Assembly: GCA_002633005.1 (NCBI GenBank) | Contig: NMRA01001130.1 | Span: 1-42,902 of the forward strand | Origin: Phoronis australis | Taxonomy: Eukaryota > Phoronida > Phoronidae | Length of the DNA: 42,902 nucleotides | Reading direction: 5' to 3' | The notes under the pieces: model-generated | Told to the model about the DNA's origin: nothing | Seen by the model: only the letters and a program-made list of their open reading frames with translations | Databases searched by the model: none | Position numbers and translations under genes: made by a program | Shown here: positions 1 through 9,960 of the stretch, in pieces | Position numbering within the stretch: the stretch's first letter is position 1 | How the letters are laid out: each line of letters opens with the position of its first letter

Positions 1-174
1 CATTTTCTCGGAACTTAGAAAATTTAGCACATTTACGCAGGGGACAGACCTGAGCAACTGCGCTCCAGCCTGGGCGGCGAAAACCCCGCAAGCGCCGGCT
101 GGAGACTTTCCACAGATATTGCTGGGACACGACAATGGACTGTATTCCGGCCAGCCGCTGGAGCCCGATACGTT

Positions 175-400
175 TCCACAGACGGCGACCACGGGGTCAA
201 GTCCGGCATCCTGCGGGGTCTGCGGTGCCGAGGGCGGAGCGCTGCAGGCCGGTCTGTCCCTGCGTATGAGCAAAATTTTCTAAGTGNTCCACAGACGGCG
301 GACCACGGGGTCAAGTCCGGCATCCTGCGGGGTCTGCGGTGCCGAGGGCGGAGCGCTGCAGGCCGGTCTGTCCCTGCGTATGAGCAAAATTTTCTAAGTG
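175..400. repeat. Tandem duplication of ~112 bp around a single N
   Basis: Positions 175-286 and 288-400 are almost identical, differing by one inserted G in the second copy. They are separated only by the N at 287. This could be a true tandem duplication or two unmerged overlapping contig ends. Confidence 0.85.
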
Positions 401-594
401 TCGCTTTCTCAAAGGTGCTTTGAAAATGTAACAAAAAGCAAACATATTGGGGTCAAGCAGCTGGCCGGTATACAGTCCATTGTCGTGTCCCGGCAATATC
501 TGTGAAAGTCCTCAGTCGGCGCTTGCAGGGTCTGCGCTGCCGAGGCTGGAGCGCGGCTGCTCAGGTCTGTCCCCTGCGTAAAAGTTCCGAGAAA

Positions 595-915
595 ATGTGT
601 CGATTATTGACCATTTGTGTCGGTTTCAGAAACGTCGTGTTGAAATAATTATAAGTCCCAAGAAATGTGTCGATTATTGGCCATTTGTGTCAGTTTCAGA
701 AACGTTGTGTTGANTGCGAAATTTTCTAAGTTCCGAGAAAATGTGTCAGTTATTGACCATTTGTGTCGGTTTCAGAAACGTTGTGTTGAAATAATTATAA
801 GTCCCGAGAAATGTGTCGATTATTGGCCATTTGTGTCGGTTTCAGAAACGTTGTGTTGAAATAATTATAAGTTCCGAGAATTGTGTCGATTATTGGCCAT
901 TTGTGTCGCTTTCTC
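595..915 (+). repeat. 70-bp tandem repeat
   Basis: The phrase CGATTATTGRCC recurs at 601, 671, 747 (as CAGTTATTGACC), 817 and 887. The spacing is 70 bp, with 76 bp across the N at 714. Each unit carries 'ccatttgtgtcggtttcaga' and 'aaataattataagt'. A diverged partial copy lies at 1136-1185. Confidence 0.85.
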
Positions 916-1396
916 AAAGGAGCCTTGAAAATATAACAACAGTAAGCAAACAGCGGGGTCTATTGGTAGGCCCGGATACAGTCCCTAGTCGTGTCCCAAG
1001 TGTCTGTGAAAACTCCCCAGACGGTGGTCCACACGGTCAAGTTCGGCAGCTTGCGGGGTCTGCGCTGCTGAGGCCGGAGCGCGACTGCAGGTCTGGCACC
1101 TGCGTTTATGTGCGGACTTTTCCTAAGTTCCGAGAAAATGTGTCGATTTTTGACCATTTGTGTCTTCAAAACAATGTGTTTAAAATGTAACATAATAAAG
1201 GAAACGTAGCCTGGGGGTCCAGACGGGCGGGCTGGTGTACAGTCCCTACTTGTCTCCCAGCAATCTATAAAAAGTCTCCAGGCGCGGCGGTCCATGTGGT
1301 CACCATCAAAAACCGACACATTTTAAAATGCACGTTTTCACTCTACCCTACATGTATATCTTGCCATATATCCAGAATTAAACAATGCATACCTGA

Positions 1397-1661
1397 TCCA
1401 ATGGGCAGGATCACATTTCTCTCAGTTCTTATCTTCTCGAACAATAACATTGCTAAATTCATTGCGCGTCAACCTCACGGAGCTTTAGGACGCCTCTTCT
1501 TCTTCCCTCCATGATCTGGGTAGGCACANTCCAACGGGCAGGATCACATTTCTCTCAGTTCTTATCTCCTCTAACAATAACATAGCTAAATTCATTGCGC
1601 GTCAAGCTCACGGAGCTTTAGGACGCCTCTTCTTCTTCCCTCCATGATCTGGGTAGGCACA
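1397..1661. repeat. 132-bp duplication around a single N
   Basis: Copies 1397-1528 and 1530-1661 have the same length (132 bp), are nearly identical, and are separated by the N at 1529. The second copy contains the 3' end of the minus-strand coding exon at 1608-1961, so the first copy is a truncated duplicate of that exon's end. Confidence 0.85.
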
Positions 1662-1961
1662 GAGTTTAGATGGGAAGAACTCTACACCAAACTTGTTCCT
1701 ATGAAGGGGACACACCGTCAGTTCATCAGCCGAGCCCTCGTCAAATACAGCTCTGTTCAACAGAAGTTTCCACTTCGTTACGTCCTCCGATATGTTTATG
1801 TACCGCAGATATTTGGACACATCTCTGTCACAGCTCATAACAATCGTCAGATTCTTTTCACCCCCGACTTCAGAACAATTTACTGTGGATTTTGTAGAGA
1901 ATGAACAACAAGTACCCACAAGGGTCGCCATTCTTTTGTCTTCCTTCCCTTGTACTCTCAA
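1608..1961 (-). CDS. Cys/His-rich exon or small protein, function unknown
   Basis: A minus-strand open frame of 117 codons ends in TGA. A plausible start is the internal ATG at 1931-1929 (MATLVGTCC), but the frame may be only the last exon of a longer gene. The C-terminal third carries C-P-x-H-R-x3-G then P-S-x2-C-x-Y-P-x-H-G-G followed by a basic tail (KKKRRPKAP). The paired Cys-His spacing suggests a small metal-binding module. I recall similar C-P-x-H-R ... C-x-Y-P-x-H modules in many predicted invertebrate proteins, but I cannot name the family or its function. The terminal part is duplicated at 1397-1528 across an N, so copy number here depends on the assembly. Confidence 0.5.
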   Translation of the reverse strand: MRVQGKEDKRMATLVGTCCSFSTKSTVNCSEVGGEKNLTIVMSCDRDVSKYLRYINISEDVTKWKLLLNRAVFDEGSADELTVCPLHRNKFGVEFFPSKLCAYPDHGGKKKRRPKAP

Positions 1962-2458
1962 AACTAAAATTCTTGTTGTAATTTCAGTTAAACTATTATT
2001 ATTTTATTCGAATATAACTTTATTCTACACATAATTCATTATGAAGAAGGATACAGAGACAAATTGTAATTTTATGCTCCTTTTCTGTTAAAATACGCAA
2101 TTTGATGAGTTTCGGTATGTCACGTGACATCGACCTTCGTTGATAATTGCTTAGGCAATTATGCGAAAGTGCCTCCGAATAAAGTCGGCTTGTCAAAAAA
2201 GGATGAATTATCCCACAGTTCAAATAGTATTACGGTGAACAATAAATTTTTTTCTGTACTAAGACACCATTTTTTAAATATAATTTGGAACTTCTTTTTC
2301 ATAATCGGACTTCTACTATCGGAAAACTTCGGGATTTACTAAGCCTAACCAAGGCCTAACTGAAGTGACGTTCGGTCAATTTTAGTGCGTCAACAAAAAG
2401 TCGAGATGAAATACAAATTCACACAGATGCTCAACGAAATCAATTCCCAAGCACAGCA
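1962..2458 (+). promoter_or_regulatory. AT-rich upstream/5'UTR region with an overlapping uORF
   Basis: This interval separates the minus-strand exon from the signal-peptide exon and is presumed to hold promoter and 5'UTR sequence. No confident TATA box or initiator can be fixed. An upstream ATG at 2406-2408 opens a 23-codon frame ending in TAA at 2475-2477. It overlaps the main ATG at 2459 in a different frame, so it would lower main-frame initiation if transcription starts upstream of 2406. Confidence 0.3.
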
Positions 2459-2582
2459 ATGGCTTCAATTCCACTAATTATGATCATTCAAAGTCACAAA
2501 CTGGCTTCCAGCTCTGTGAGTGTTGGCATTCTTTTTGTCTTTTTGGACATTCTTGTCCTGTGTGAAAAAACCACGACGGAAG
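2459..2582 (+). CDS. Exon 1 of EGF-mosaic gene: signal peptide
   Basis: The ATG at 2459 has a strong Kozak context (gcaATGG). It opens 41 codons plus one base, ending at a GT (G|GTATTT), which gives a phase 1 donor. The peptide starts MASIPLIMII and has a hydrophobic core (VGILFVFLDILVLC) at about residues 22-35, then EKTTTE. This fits a cleaved signal peptide or a signal anchor. Phase 1 matches the acceptor of the EGF exon at 4626, where the joined codon would be Val. Signal-peptide exons ending in phase 1 are usual in extracellular mosaic genes. The donor has a weak +5 position. A better-looking GTGAGT at 2516 would cut off the hydrophobic core, so I prefer 2582. Confidence 0.6.
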
Positions 2583-4625
2583 GTATTTATTATTTTTTTT
2601 TATAGAATGACTCCAGATAAAAAACAGACGTGATTTAGTTATTCATATGTGAGTACAAATTGGTGTGCAAAGTATCAACTTAATTGATGAAAGTGCCTCC
2701 GCCAACATTTTGCAATTTTGCAGGTTTTCTCAGATAATGCCTCTTAAGTCCTCCCAAGTTGTTTCGACCTGATTGACCCGTTCGCTTGCTTATGGACATG
2801 GCGAACCAGCAACATGTAGTTCATCTGTTGTGTGAAAAAAGCACCTGAACTTCCCATTGACAGAGCGTTAAATTGTTTGTTTATGTACCCAAAATAATAG
2901 ACTTGCTTACTTGTTCATTAGCCAACCTTTTTGCATCCTTCATGTGGGCTTGTTTAAAGATAATGTTCCCTCGTTCATAGTCTATAGTCCATAAAATTAC
3001 ATACAAAATTTAAGCCTTTCCGAAGATATGCTGTGATCACTAATCCGATGTGACCGAAACAACTTCCGAATAAACCTCTCGTCAGAATGCTCTATACTGT
3101 AATAAACCCATACTGCAACTGGTTTTAGAGCAGTCAGCGTAGTGCTTATCCATCATTTCATTGAGACGGTGAAATCAAATATAACATGCTCGCATGCACC
3201 AACGTGGAGTGGAGCTCGACAGGCTCGAACGAGCCCCCATTTGGTGAAGTGGGCAAAAAGGTCAGATTCAGAGTAAGAAAAAGTCCGAGAAGACGATTCA
3301 AAAGTCCACTAAAAAGACACGAATGCACAATTCATAGCTCTGAGCGCGGTACCCCTTTTTAGTCCCTCGTTTTTTTGTTAGTAAAAGGTCCACATTGGCA
3401 AAAATTCGAGCCTCCCTACACTTTAGGCTGGGTGCGCTCATCTATACACTAAGCCAGCCATTGAGAAATGTTGCACTGTTACATGTACATGTATGTGCAT
3501 ATCCCAAGTGGGTACGGATAAATCGCAAAACAGATATTTTGTTGTTGCTTTATCCCAGGTCTGTCGCATTGTGGGAAATTTGCATATAATTTTGTGCTTT
3601 GGCGCTGGTATGGCAATTATATTTTTACTCCCCGAAACCAACAACCTTAATAGAAAGTGCAAGGCTCTGTACTCCGAGCCTGTAAATGGTGTTAAAGTTG
3701 TCTTAAGTAAATGCGTGGTAAATCCCTGAGCTTGTCAAGGGACTCAACGGAGGTGAATATTAAGGGTGTTTACCATATACATGTAGGAGAGTTTGAGTAG
3801 GAGCGATCTAGAGCTGGACTGAGTACATGCATCTCGAGGCTCCTCACACCCACAAACGAGGCTTGTGTCGCGCGTGGTTATCATGATGATTGCTAACCAT
3901 CTCCCAAAGCTTTTTCGGTTTAAAATTTCTCAGACATCTGTCTGACTCTGGAAGACCTAATATCTCTAAAACCATTGTAATAAGACTACCCTCGGCACAG
4001 CTTTGCGGAAACATCCACGGCATATATTGACGCAGACGACACATAACCGTTACTCGAGCGACGGTATGCGTTGTATGCGTTGAGTGTGGCAATGACCGAG
4101 CTCCTGACGAATGACTTTTTATACTTCGCAAACTGCACTTTAAGAAAGTTGATTAGCACGACAGTGGTGCGCAACTGTTTATTTATTTATTTGAACTTCT
4201 ACTAAACACTGGGTGACCATTTCAGTGAATACTCTGATTTTCAATGGGGTCCAGTTGAAAATAAATGCTTGAACTAAAATACAGACAGGTATGTAAACTT
4301 AGATTGAAAAGATTATTAAAATGAATAAATTAGTATAAAAATTATTCTGTACAATTTGATGAATAAATAAGATAAAATAGAGTAAAATAATGGTGAGCTG
4401 AGGCCTACAGTCCCGAACTATGTGCAAAGCCGCAGTTTCTTTTTGAAGACATGGACATTGAGCGCGTTCGCGGCAGCAGTCCCCAGCCCGCGGTAAGCGA
4501 CAACTGTTGGACGCATCCGTGCATGTACGCAGCTTTTTGGATAAACTCGGGGAATTCAGCTTTCTAGATTTCTGGACGTGGTTATTTCGAGATGTGAGTC
4601 GCTATTGCCTCGCTTGCTTTTGTAG
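2583..4625 (+). other. Intron 1
   Basis: This is about 2 kb with no recognisable gene. It is AT-rich, with TACATGTA motifs near 3480 and 3778. Open frames here are short and show no domain. The end (4600-4625) is a good pyrimidine tract and TAG acceptor. Confidence 0.5.
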
Positions 4626-4772
4626 TTACTCACAGCTGCTCTGGCAACTTCCATGGGAGAGATTGTGATAAACCGTGTAACTGTAAATATGACGTTAAGT
4701 GCGGAGACTTAACCGGCTATTGTCCTACTGGTTGCGCTAACGGCTTCGGAGGAGAAAGCACGTGCTCTTATA
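4626..4772 (+). CDS. EGF-like exon A (phase 1-1, 147 bp)
   Basis: The exon has a TGTAG acceptor after a pyrimidine tract and a textbook donor (A|GTAAGT). Its frame encodes THSCSGNFHGRDC, then PCNCKYDVKC, GYCPTGCANGF and STCSY. It has eight cysteines in the order C-x2-G-x3-G-x2-C-x3-C-x-C-x5-C-x6-C-x3-C-x9-C, the layout of the EGF-like repeats in multiple-EGF, Tie and SREC-type receptors. The module is extracellular, with disulphides and probable protein-binding roles. At 147 bp and phase 1 at both ends it can be duplicated or skipped without frame change. The exon at 6880 is a clear paralogue of the same length and phase. Its ligand and the parent protein are unknown. Confidence 0.88.
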
Positions 4773-5934
4773 GTAAGTATTAACGTTTGAAAACATCTCA
4801 GCTATTGAAGCTGTGCAAAAAGACAGCAAACAAAACAAACTACGATAGTAATACATTGAACACTTAACTGAATCGCTTTATCTATTCTATATTATACATT
4901 CACGAACACATTGTATAGTGAAACCCCTTTTCTGGAAGAGGGGACAATTTGACAACAAGCATACGCAGTTTCTTGCCAGTATATTATATTATGATACATA
5001 GTTACATAACGACAATATTCTGCAACGATATGAAACAATAGATGAGATTGGACTAGAGTTTAGATGGGTGGAAAATTATAGAAAGTAATTTACTTGTGGC
5101 TAGTACATGTACATACACGTAATGAATATGATTTGTTGTTGAAATCACTGATTGAGTTACAGGATGTGGAAGATGCAATCTAATAAATGTTAATGGCACA
5201 GAAGGTAGAAGTGTGACGTATCAACCACACTTTTATATATCAACTCTACACTCCTTAGTTACCAATCTGCAACGCCCAATGACGTCGTATCGTTGACAGT
5301 CAACAATTCATTGATGGTCAAATGGGTGGACGGTTCGCACAGGCGCTTCCAGGGATTAGGGGTCAAGGTGGTCCAGTCCCGATTTTTCCTCGTTATGTTA
5401 GTGATATCATATATAGCATTTTCAAATTGCCGTCTTGGACCCCTTTTTAAAAGAATCCTTTATCCGACTCCTCATTTTAACAATCCCGGTTCCGCCGCGG
5501 TAATACCGTTGATAAAACTACCTTTAGTCCGATTTAGCGATGGCGTCGAATCCAAGAACTAGTTGTTAAGGGAAGTTATCAATTTGGCAATACCATTAGA
5601 CGAGACCGTACATGTAGTTGTGTGTTCTGGAAACGATTGAGTAGACTTGGCGGGGTCGAGTCAACAACACAATTTCGAGAAGGCCAGCTGTAAACAATTG
5701 TCCACTAGATACCTGTAGATGTACATTGTACCGATAACAATGGCATAACGTGGAAAACTTTATTTAGGGACTGGACGATCGTTTTTTTCTTAGGCTGTTA
5801 GAATTAAGGTTTTGTTGTGGTGTACTTACTACTTAACAAATAGAAATGTTTAATTTTCATCTTGGTTTGGGTAGATTGCAGGTGGGGAAAGTTTGCGATG
5901 CACAGTGTTGTAACATCCGATAATACTTAAGCTA
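4773..5934 (+). other. Intron 2, first part
   Basis: No gene or recognisable element is seen. TACATGTA occurs at 5104 and about 5609. An 89-codon open frame at 5293-5562 has no recognisable domain and no convincing splice context. Confidence 0.4.
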
Positions 5935-6185
5935 AGCACATATTATAAACACATTTTTGTTTAGCACATGGGTTATACATGCAAGATTCATGTACCAAGC
6001 ACATATTATAAACACATTTTTGTTTAGCACATGGATTATACATGCAAGATACATGTACCAAGCACATATTATAAACACATTTTTGTTTAGCACATGGATT
6101 ATACATGCAAGATACATGTACCAAGCACATATTATAAACACATTTTTGTTTAGCACATGGGTTATACATGCAAGATACATGTACC
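5935..6185. repeat. 63-bp tandem repeat, four copies
   Basis: Copies begin at 5935, 5998, 6061 and 6124 and are nearly identical, each ending in ACATGTACC. Because 63 is a multiple of three, several frames stay open on both strands and give repetitive pseudo-proteins of 80-98 residues. Those are treated as artefacts of the repeat. Confidence 0.95.
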
Positions 6186-6879
6186 GCAATGCCCAAGCGG
6201 ACTAACATACGCAGCTTTTTCAAGCCTCGTTTCAGTGGTAGCTAGTATGGGCGTTAAGCATCCGGTGTTGACTACAAATGGTTCATGCAAAACTTTTTAC
6301 AATACAGATAGCATATCGTCTTTTCCAATTACTTACACGTGTTTAGTTTTTCTCATCTCTCGTCACGTTCTCGATTTCGTGAGACGAATCTTACATTGAC
6401 ACTCTTACCGGTGTAAATGAGTTACTCGACCGCTTTACGTTGGCTTATCTCGAAATGTACTGCAATCTCTGAGGCCACCGTGCTGTTTTATTTAATTTGG
6501 ACACAATTCTAATGTTGCGATCTCTAGATAATAAGACCACTCTGCTGGCGACAATGCTATGCTTCAAACTTTCATTCTGAAAAGTTTTTAATTATCTAAA
6601 ATAGAATATATTTGAACAGTCCCTGGATAGTACATGTGGTTTAGTTTATCATCTTGAAAATCTGACACAACGTGTGACTTTTGCAACCTAAAGCTTGTGT
6701 GCAATGTTGCCATACCATTTATCTCAATAATTATGGAACGGAGTTGGGCCAATTACCAAATCAGCAGACAAAAATTGCATTTTGGTGTAAGGTAAGTTTC
6801 ATTGCACAATTGTTGGCCTGCAGGGCGTACATGTATTGCATGTGCACCATAGTCACAAAATTTATGTTATGCTTACCAG
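6186..6879 (+). other. Intron 2, last part
   Basis: No feature is recognised. The interval ends with the acceptor GCTTACCAG before the second EGF exon. Confidence 0.4.
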
Positions 6880-7026
6880 AAAGACCATGCTCGGGCAGCT
6901 ATTACGGTGAATACTGCCAACACCGCTGTCACTGTATGTATGATTTGAGATGTGACAGGGATACTGGTGCCTGCCCTGAAGGAGTTGGGTGTCTCGAGGG
7001 GTTCAAGGGACAAAACTGCTCCGAGC
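6880..7026 (+). CDS. EGF-like exon B (phase 1-1, 147 bp)
   Basis: The acceptor is GCTTACCAG and the donor is C|GTAAGT. The frame encodes RPCSGSYYGEYC, then HRCHCMYDLRC, GACPEGVGCLEGF and KGQNCSE. It has eight cysteines in the order C-x2-G-x3-G-x2-C-x3-C-x-C-x5-C-x6-C-x5-C-x8-C, the same class as the exon at 4626. Length and phase match that exon exactly, and the CSG-x3-G and C-x-C-x-Y-D-x-x-C signatures are shared, so the two probably arose by exon duplication. The shared open frame extends about 200 bases upstream of the acceptor, but that sequence reads as intron. The module is predicted to be extracellular. Confidence 0.88.
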
Positions 7027-7856
7027 GTAAGTACATGAGTTGTTTATGGTAGACTGTATAGTATACGCGAATGCAAGTGCCTCAAATGTGTTCTTTGGCA
7101 ATTCAAACTGCAGCAAATAATTACGTGTATTTTGCACAACAAAGACATCATGAACTTTCCAGGGCGACGGCTAATCGTTTTTTACAAGGTACACATGTCT
7201 TCAATACCTGCAAATTTATATATTTTCACCCCAGTGCAAAGTTGTAAAAAGAAAATAATCACAAAGCATGGCTATTGTTTACAGTCCGACTCCATTAACG
7301 TACATGTACCTGTTATTAATATTTCCTGAATCCTCTCTCTTTGGTGATCAGGATGAAGGCCCGTAGGAAGGCAAAAACTATTGGGGGCACAAACCATTTC
7401 GACTTCGCCAACCTACCCCCTTCTTATCGCCCACCTTTCTTTGGATGTCACCATATTTGTACAGACCCTCGCGTCCTCCATAGGTGGGCTGAGGGTTAAT
7501 AACTGAGATGCAACTATCAGGATTTGAGTAACCGCGAACTAACAGAGTTTTAGGATAGTAAGAATGGGGTTAGGGCCAGCGCACTGACTGGTAGCTGGGA
7601 TCCATCAATGGATTCGATGAACTAGAGCTAATCGCTGGTCAGCTGAGCTATGATTCACTTGAGACTGGCAGCTTAGCTACTACCTATTCCTCTGCGCTGG
7701 CACTAAGGCCAGGATTCGTTTCATTTTGATCAAGTTTCAGGAAAACTTCATTTTATCATGACCATTCTTTGAAGAAATTTTCTGGAAAGGTGAGGTCCCA
7801 AGATCCCTGGTATTAATGCCTTTGTTACCGTTTTAAAATCCTTTGATGAAACACAG
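7027..7856 (+). other. Intron 3, first part
   Basis: No gene is seen. On the minus strand around 7600-7660 there is a weak tRNA-like phrase (ATAGCTCAGCTG followed by GTTCATCGAATCC). It could be the head of a decayed SINE, but the B-box spacing is not canonical. Confidence 0.3.
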
Positions 7857-8044
7857 GCGGTAGTCCAGTTTCTTGTGGCTGGGAAAATGATACAGAGTGT
7901 GTCCCAAAAATGAACACACTTCAACGACTAGCTGGAGTTCAAATTCAGCTCCCGTGGATCACTGCAATTCTGCGCAGGCACACTGCATGGTTACACCTTA
8001 CATGTATTTTCTTCGCGGCTGTGTCAGTCACTATTGGAAACTAA
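7857..8044 (+). CDS. Possible extra or terminal exon (weak)
   Basis: After AACACAG, a phase 1 frame stays open for 61 codons to TAA at 8042. It begins GSPVSCGWENDTEC and continues with WITAILRRHT and HLTC. The acceptor phase fits the upstream EGF donor at 7026, so it could be an alternative last exon giving a short isoform. There is no good internal donor and no recognised domain, and 61 open codons could occur by chance. Treat this as a hypothesis. Confidence 0.22.
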
Positions 8045-8279
8045 CATCATCAAGGAAGTTCAAAGAGAACTTTGCCAAGTTGATGAGCAATACGTTTAAT
8101 TTTATCCATTTACGCACTGAAACTTCTTTTTCGATCTACAGTTTGTGAACTTAAAACCACTAATTTATTTCTCAAGTCAATAAACAATTTTTAGTCATTT
8201 GAATTGTGAGAAAATGTTAGGACACTGTGTAAGGCTGTCCGACATTTATCAATATCTTTGAGTTTTTTTCAGATAGACA

Positions 8280-8670
8280 AATCAAATCGTTTAATGTACT
8301 TTTATATTTGGGGACCTGATGAATTTTTCCAATATCTGCTTGCAACTAAGTTCGTTGAAGCATTGTCATTTGTTAAAACATTGGCTTCTAATTGTAAAAA
8401 ATCAGCCGTCAATCAGCCCATTCTGGTAGATACATAAACAAAAATTCAGAAATCAAAAATCGAATCCATGAGTAATGCGTTCCCTTGATTTAATGTCTTG
8501 ATCCTCTGTTATCGAGCTAATACGACAAATTTTGTACGGTAGTCAAAAAGCAAAAATTTTTTCCATATTCAGGCTTCAACTAAATTCACTGAAATAATAA
8601 CCTGTCCGTTTTCGTAGGTACAGTGTACATAAAAATTTAAATCAGAAATCAACGATTTTTTTTATCAGAA
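8280..8670. repeat. Degenerate tandem duplication, ~235-bp period
   Basis: Phrases such as CCAATATCTGCTTGCAACTAA at about 8330 recur in altered form near 8562 (CCATATTCAGGCTTCAACTAA). The 'acataaacaaaaattcagaaatca' phrase near 8430 likewise recurs near 8625. The element type is unknown. Confidence 0.4.
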
Positions 8671-9539
8671 CGGAATATTTTAAGCAATTTCGGCAGGCAT
8701 GATCGCAGATTTTGACGGGTAAACCGGGGAACATGAGAAATGGGGCATTCATATTAAGGGGTATTTATGCTCATTTCCGATGTACATGTACCTATAACGG
8801 TTCACGAGTCTTAACTTGAATTCTCAAAACGCTGAAATAGTTGTTTACTATTGTGACTACATGTATTTTGAGTACCCCTTTCGACATGTACACGGTCATC
8901 GCAAATTGTAGCCCAGTCGTTTCGACAAGTGAATTCATTATTAACTGTTCCTAGTAACGACCTTCTAAAATAAATACTGTGCTATTGGAAAATAAAACGT
9001 TATTTGTAACTAACCACCGGAAGGAGCTTTTTTGTGTAATTCACAAATAATGATCTCCACGTTCTTAGAAATTCCAACTTTTGATGGTGGTCAATCCTAT
9101 TGTATTTTTCACATTTTTGGTTGTTTGGGTCAAATGTTTTGATATTGCTGTGTTGTGAATCTCAATTTCCCCTCGTGAATGCTTAGCAGTGTCGGATGTA
9201 CATGCATGGAGGTACATGTATAGCGAACCGCCCCATTGATAGGGGGTCCCGTCTGAATTGATGAAAGGGGTACACATTATAATCCTTGGCAAGAGTGACA
9301 GTTCATTTCCACAGTCGGGTGACTTGGCAAGAACCGACTTTCCTCAGCATGAAAGACGGTTGTACTATTTCACAAAAGCAGGAAAATAGAGAATAATTGA
9401 TTCCAACATTGGGCTCTGTCTTCGTGACCAACCCTTTAAGAATTGGTCAATTAAAACACGAAAGGGGTGACCACATCAATGTCTTCAATGGTCCTCTTCA
9501 AGAGTTGGGCCCTTAAATATGAAAAGATCTATATTTTCA

Positions 9540-9960
9540 AAATCAGTTTTTGGCCACAATTATAGGACTCACACAGAGACGCCTTTGTGACCAGTTGAAA
9601 GAACATCATGCATGTACCTCACAGAAAAGTATAGGCATTGTATTAGCTACAATCACCAAGTCAACTATGTTAGTATTATCTGCAGAGAACCTAATAAGGA
9701 GTTACGGTACCTTAAAGAGTCATTGGCCATTCAGAACCAGCATGCCACTGATGCTTTGAATAAGATGCAGAGTTCTGTAACCCTGCACCTATGGTGATGA
9801 TCAGTTACCGACCATATTCTATGTATCTCTCACTTCACTCTATGGATGTTACCTGAGCTGTATGTTGGCACCTGTTGTCCTAACTTGTTGTAAATATGAT
9901 CCCGATGATGTCTACTGAAAAGACGAAACATTGATTTGAACACGAACTTTTTTATTTGTG
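9540..9960 (+). mobile_element. Penelope-like element 3' fragment (GIY-YIG endonuclease fossil)
   Basis: The plus strand first encodes IIGLTQRRLCDQLKEH, matching the YIG-x-T-x-R-x-L-x2-R-x2-EH start of the GIY-YIG endonuclease found at the C-terminus of Penelope-like retroelements. After a frameshift near 9615-9690 it encodes IICREPNKELRYLKESLAI and a conserved tail ending HLW-stop at about 9797. A 3' tail with CTACTGAAAAGACGAAACATTG follows, the style of sequence seen after these ORFs. No reverse transcriptase is seen upstream, so the copy is 5' truncated and dead. It lies in an intron, in the same orientation as the gene. Confidence 0.65.

Larger units (their letters stand above)
1..1310. 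repeat. Composite GC-rich/AT-rich repeat array
   Basis: Two kinds of module alternate. A GC-rich module with the core GGTCTGCGCTGCCGAGG and variants appears near 55-100, 205-270, 320-385, 520-575 and 1050-1105. AT-rich modules contain TGTGTCGATTATTGRCC. Longer blocks starting 'gaaaatgtaac' or similar, followed by 'acagtccctagtcgtgtccc'-like sequence, recur near 420, 926 and 1179, so there is a higher-order unit of several hundred bases. Open frames here run through the repeats and are not treated as genes. Ns at 287 and 714 lie inside the array. Confidence 0.8.

Noticed and set aside
4432-4492. Possible exon with ATG at 4450 before GTAAGC
   Set aside because: Its donor phase (0 or 2 in open frames) does not match the phase 1 acceptor at 4626; the phase 1 reading has a stop and no ATG.
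5927-6223. Repetitive proteins of 80-98 residues on both strands
   Set aside because: They are translations of the 63-bp tandem repeat.
7600-7660. Minus-strand tRNA-like or SINE head
   Set aside because: The A-box-like word is fair but the B box is off consensus; too weak to list as an element.
9612-9797. Small stand-alone gene
   Set aside because: It is the frameshifted second half of a Penelope GIY-YIG endonuclease remnant.
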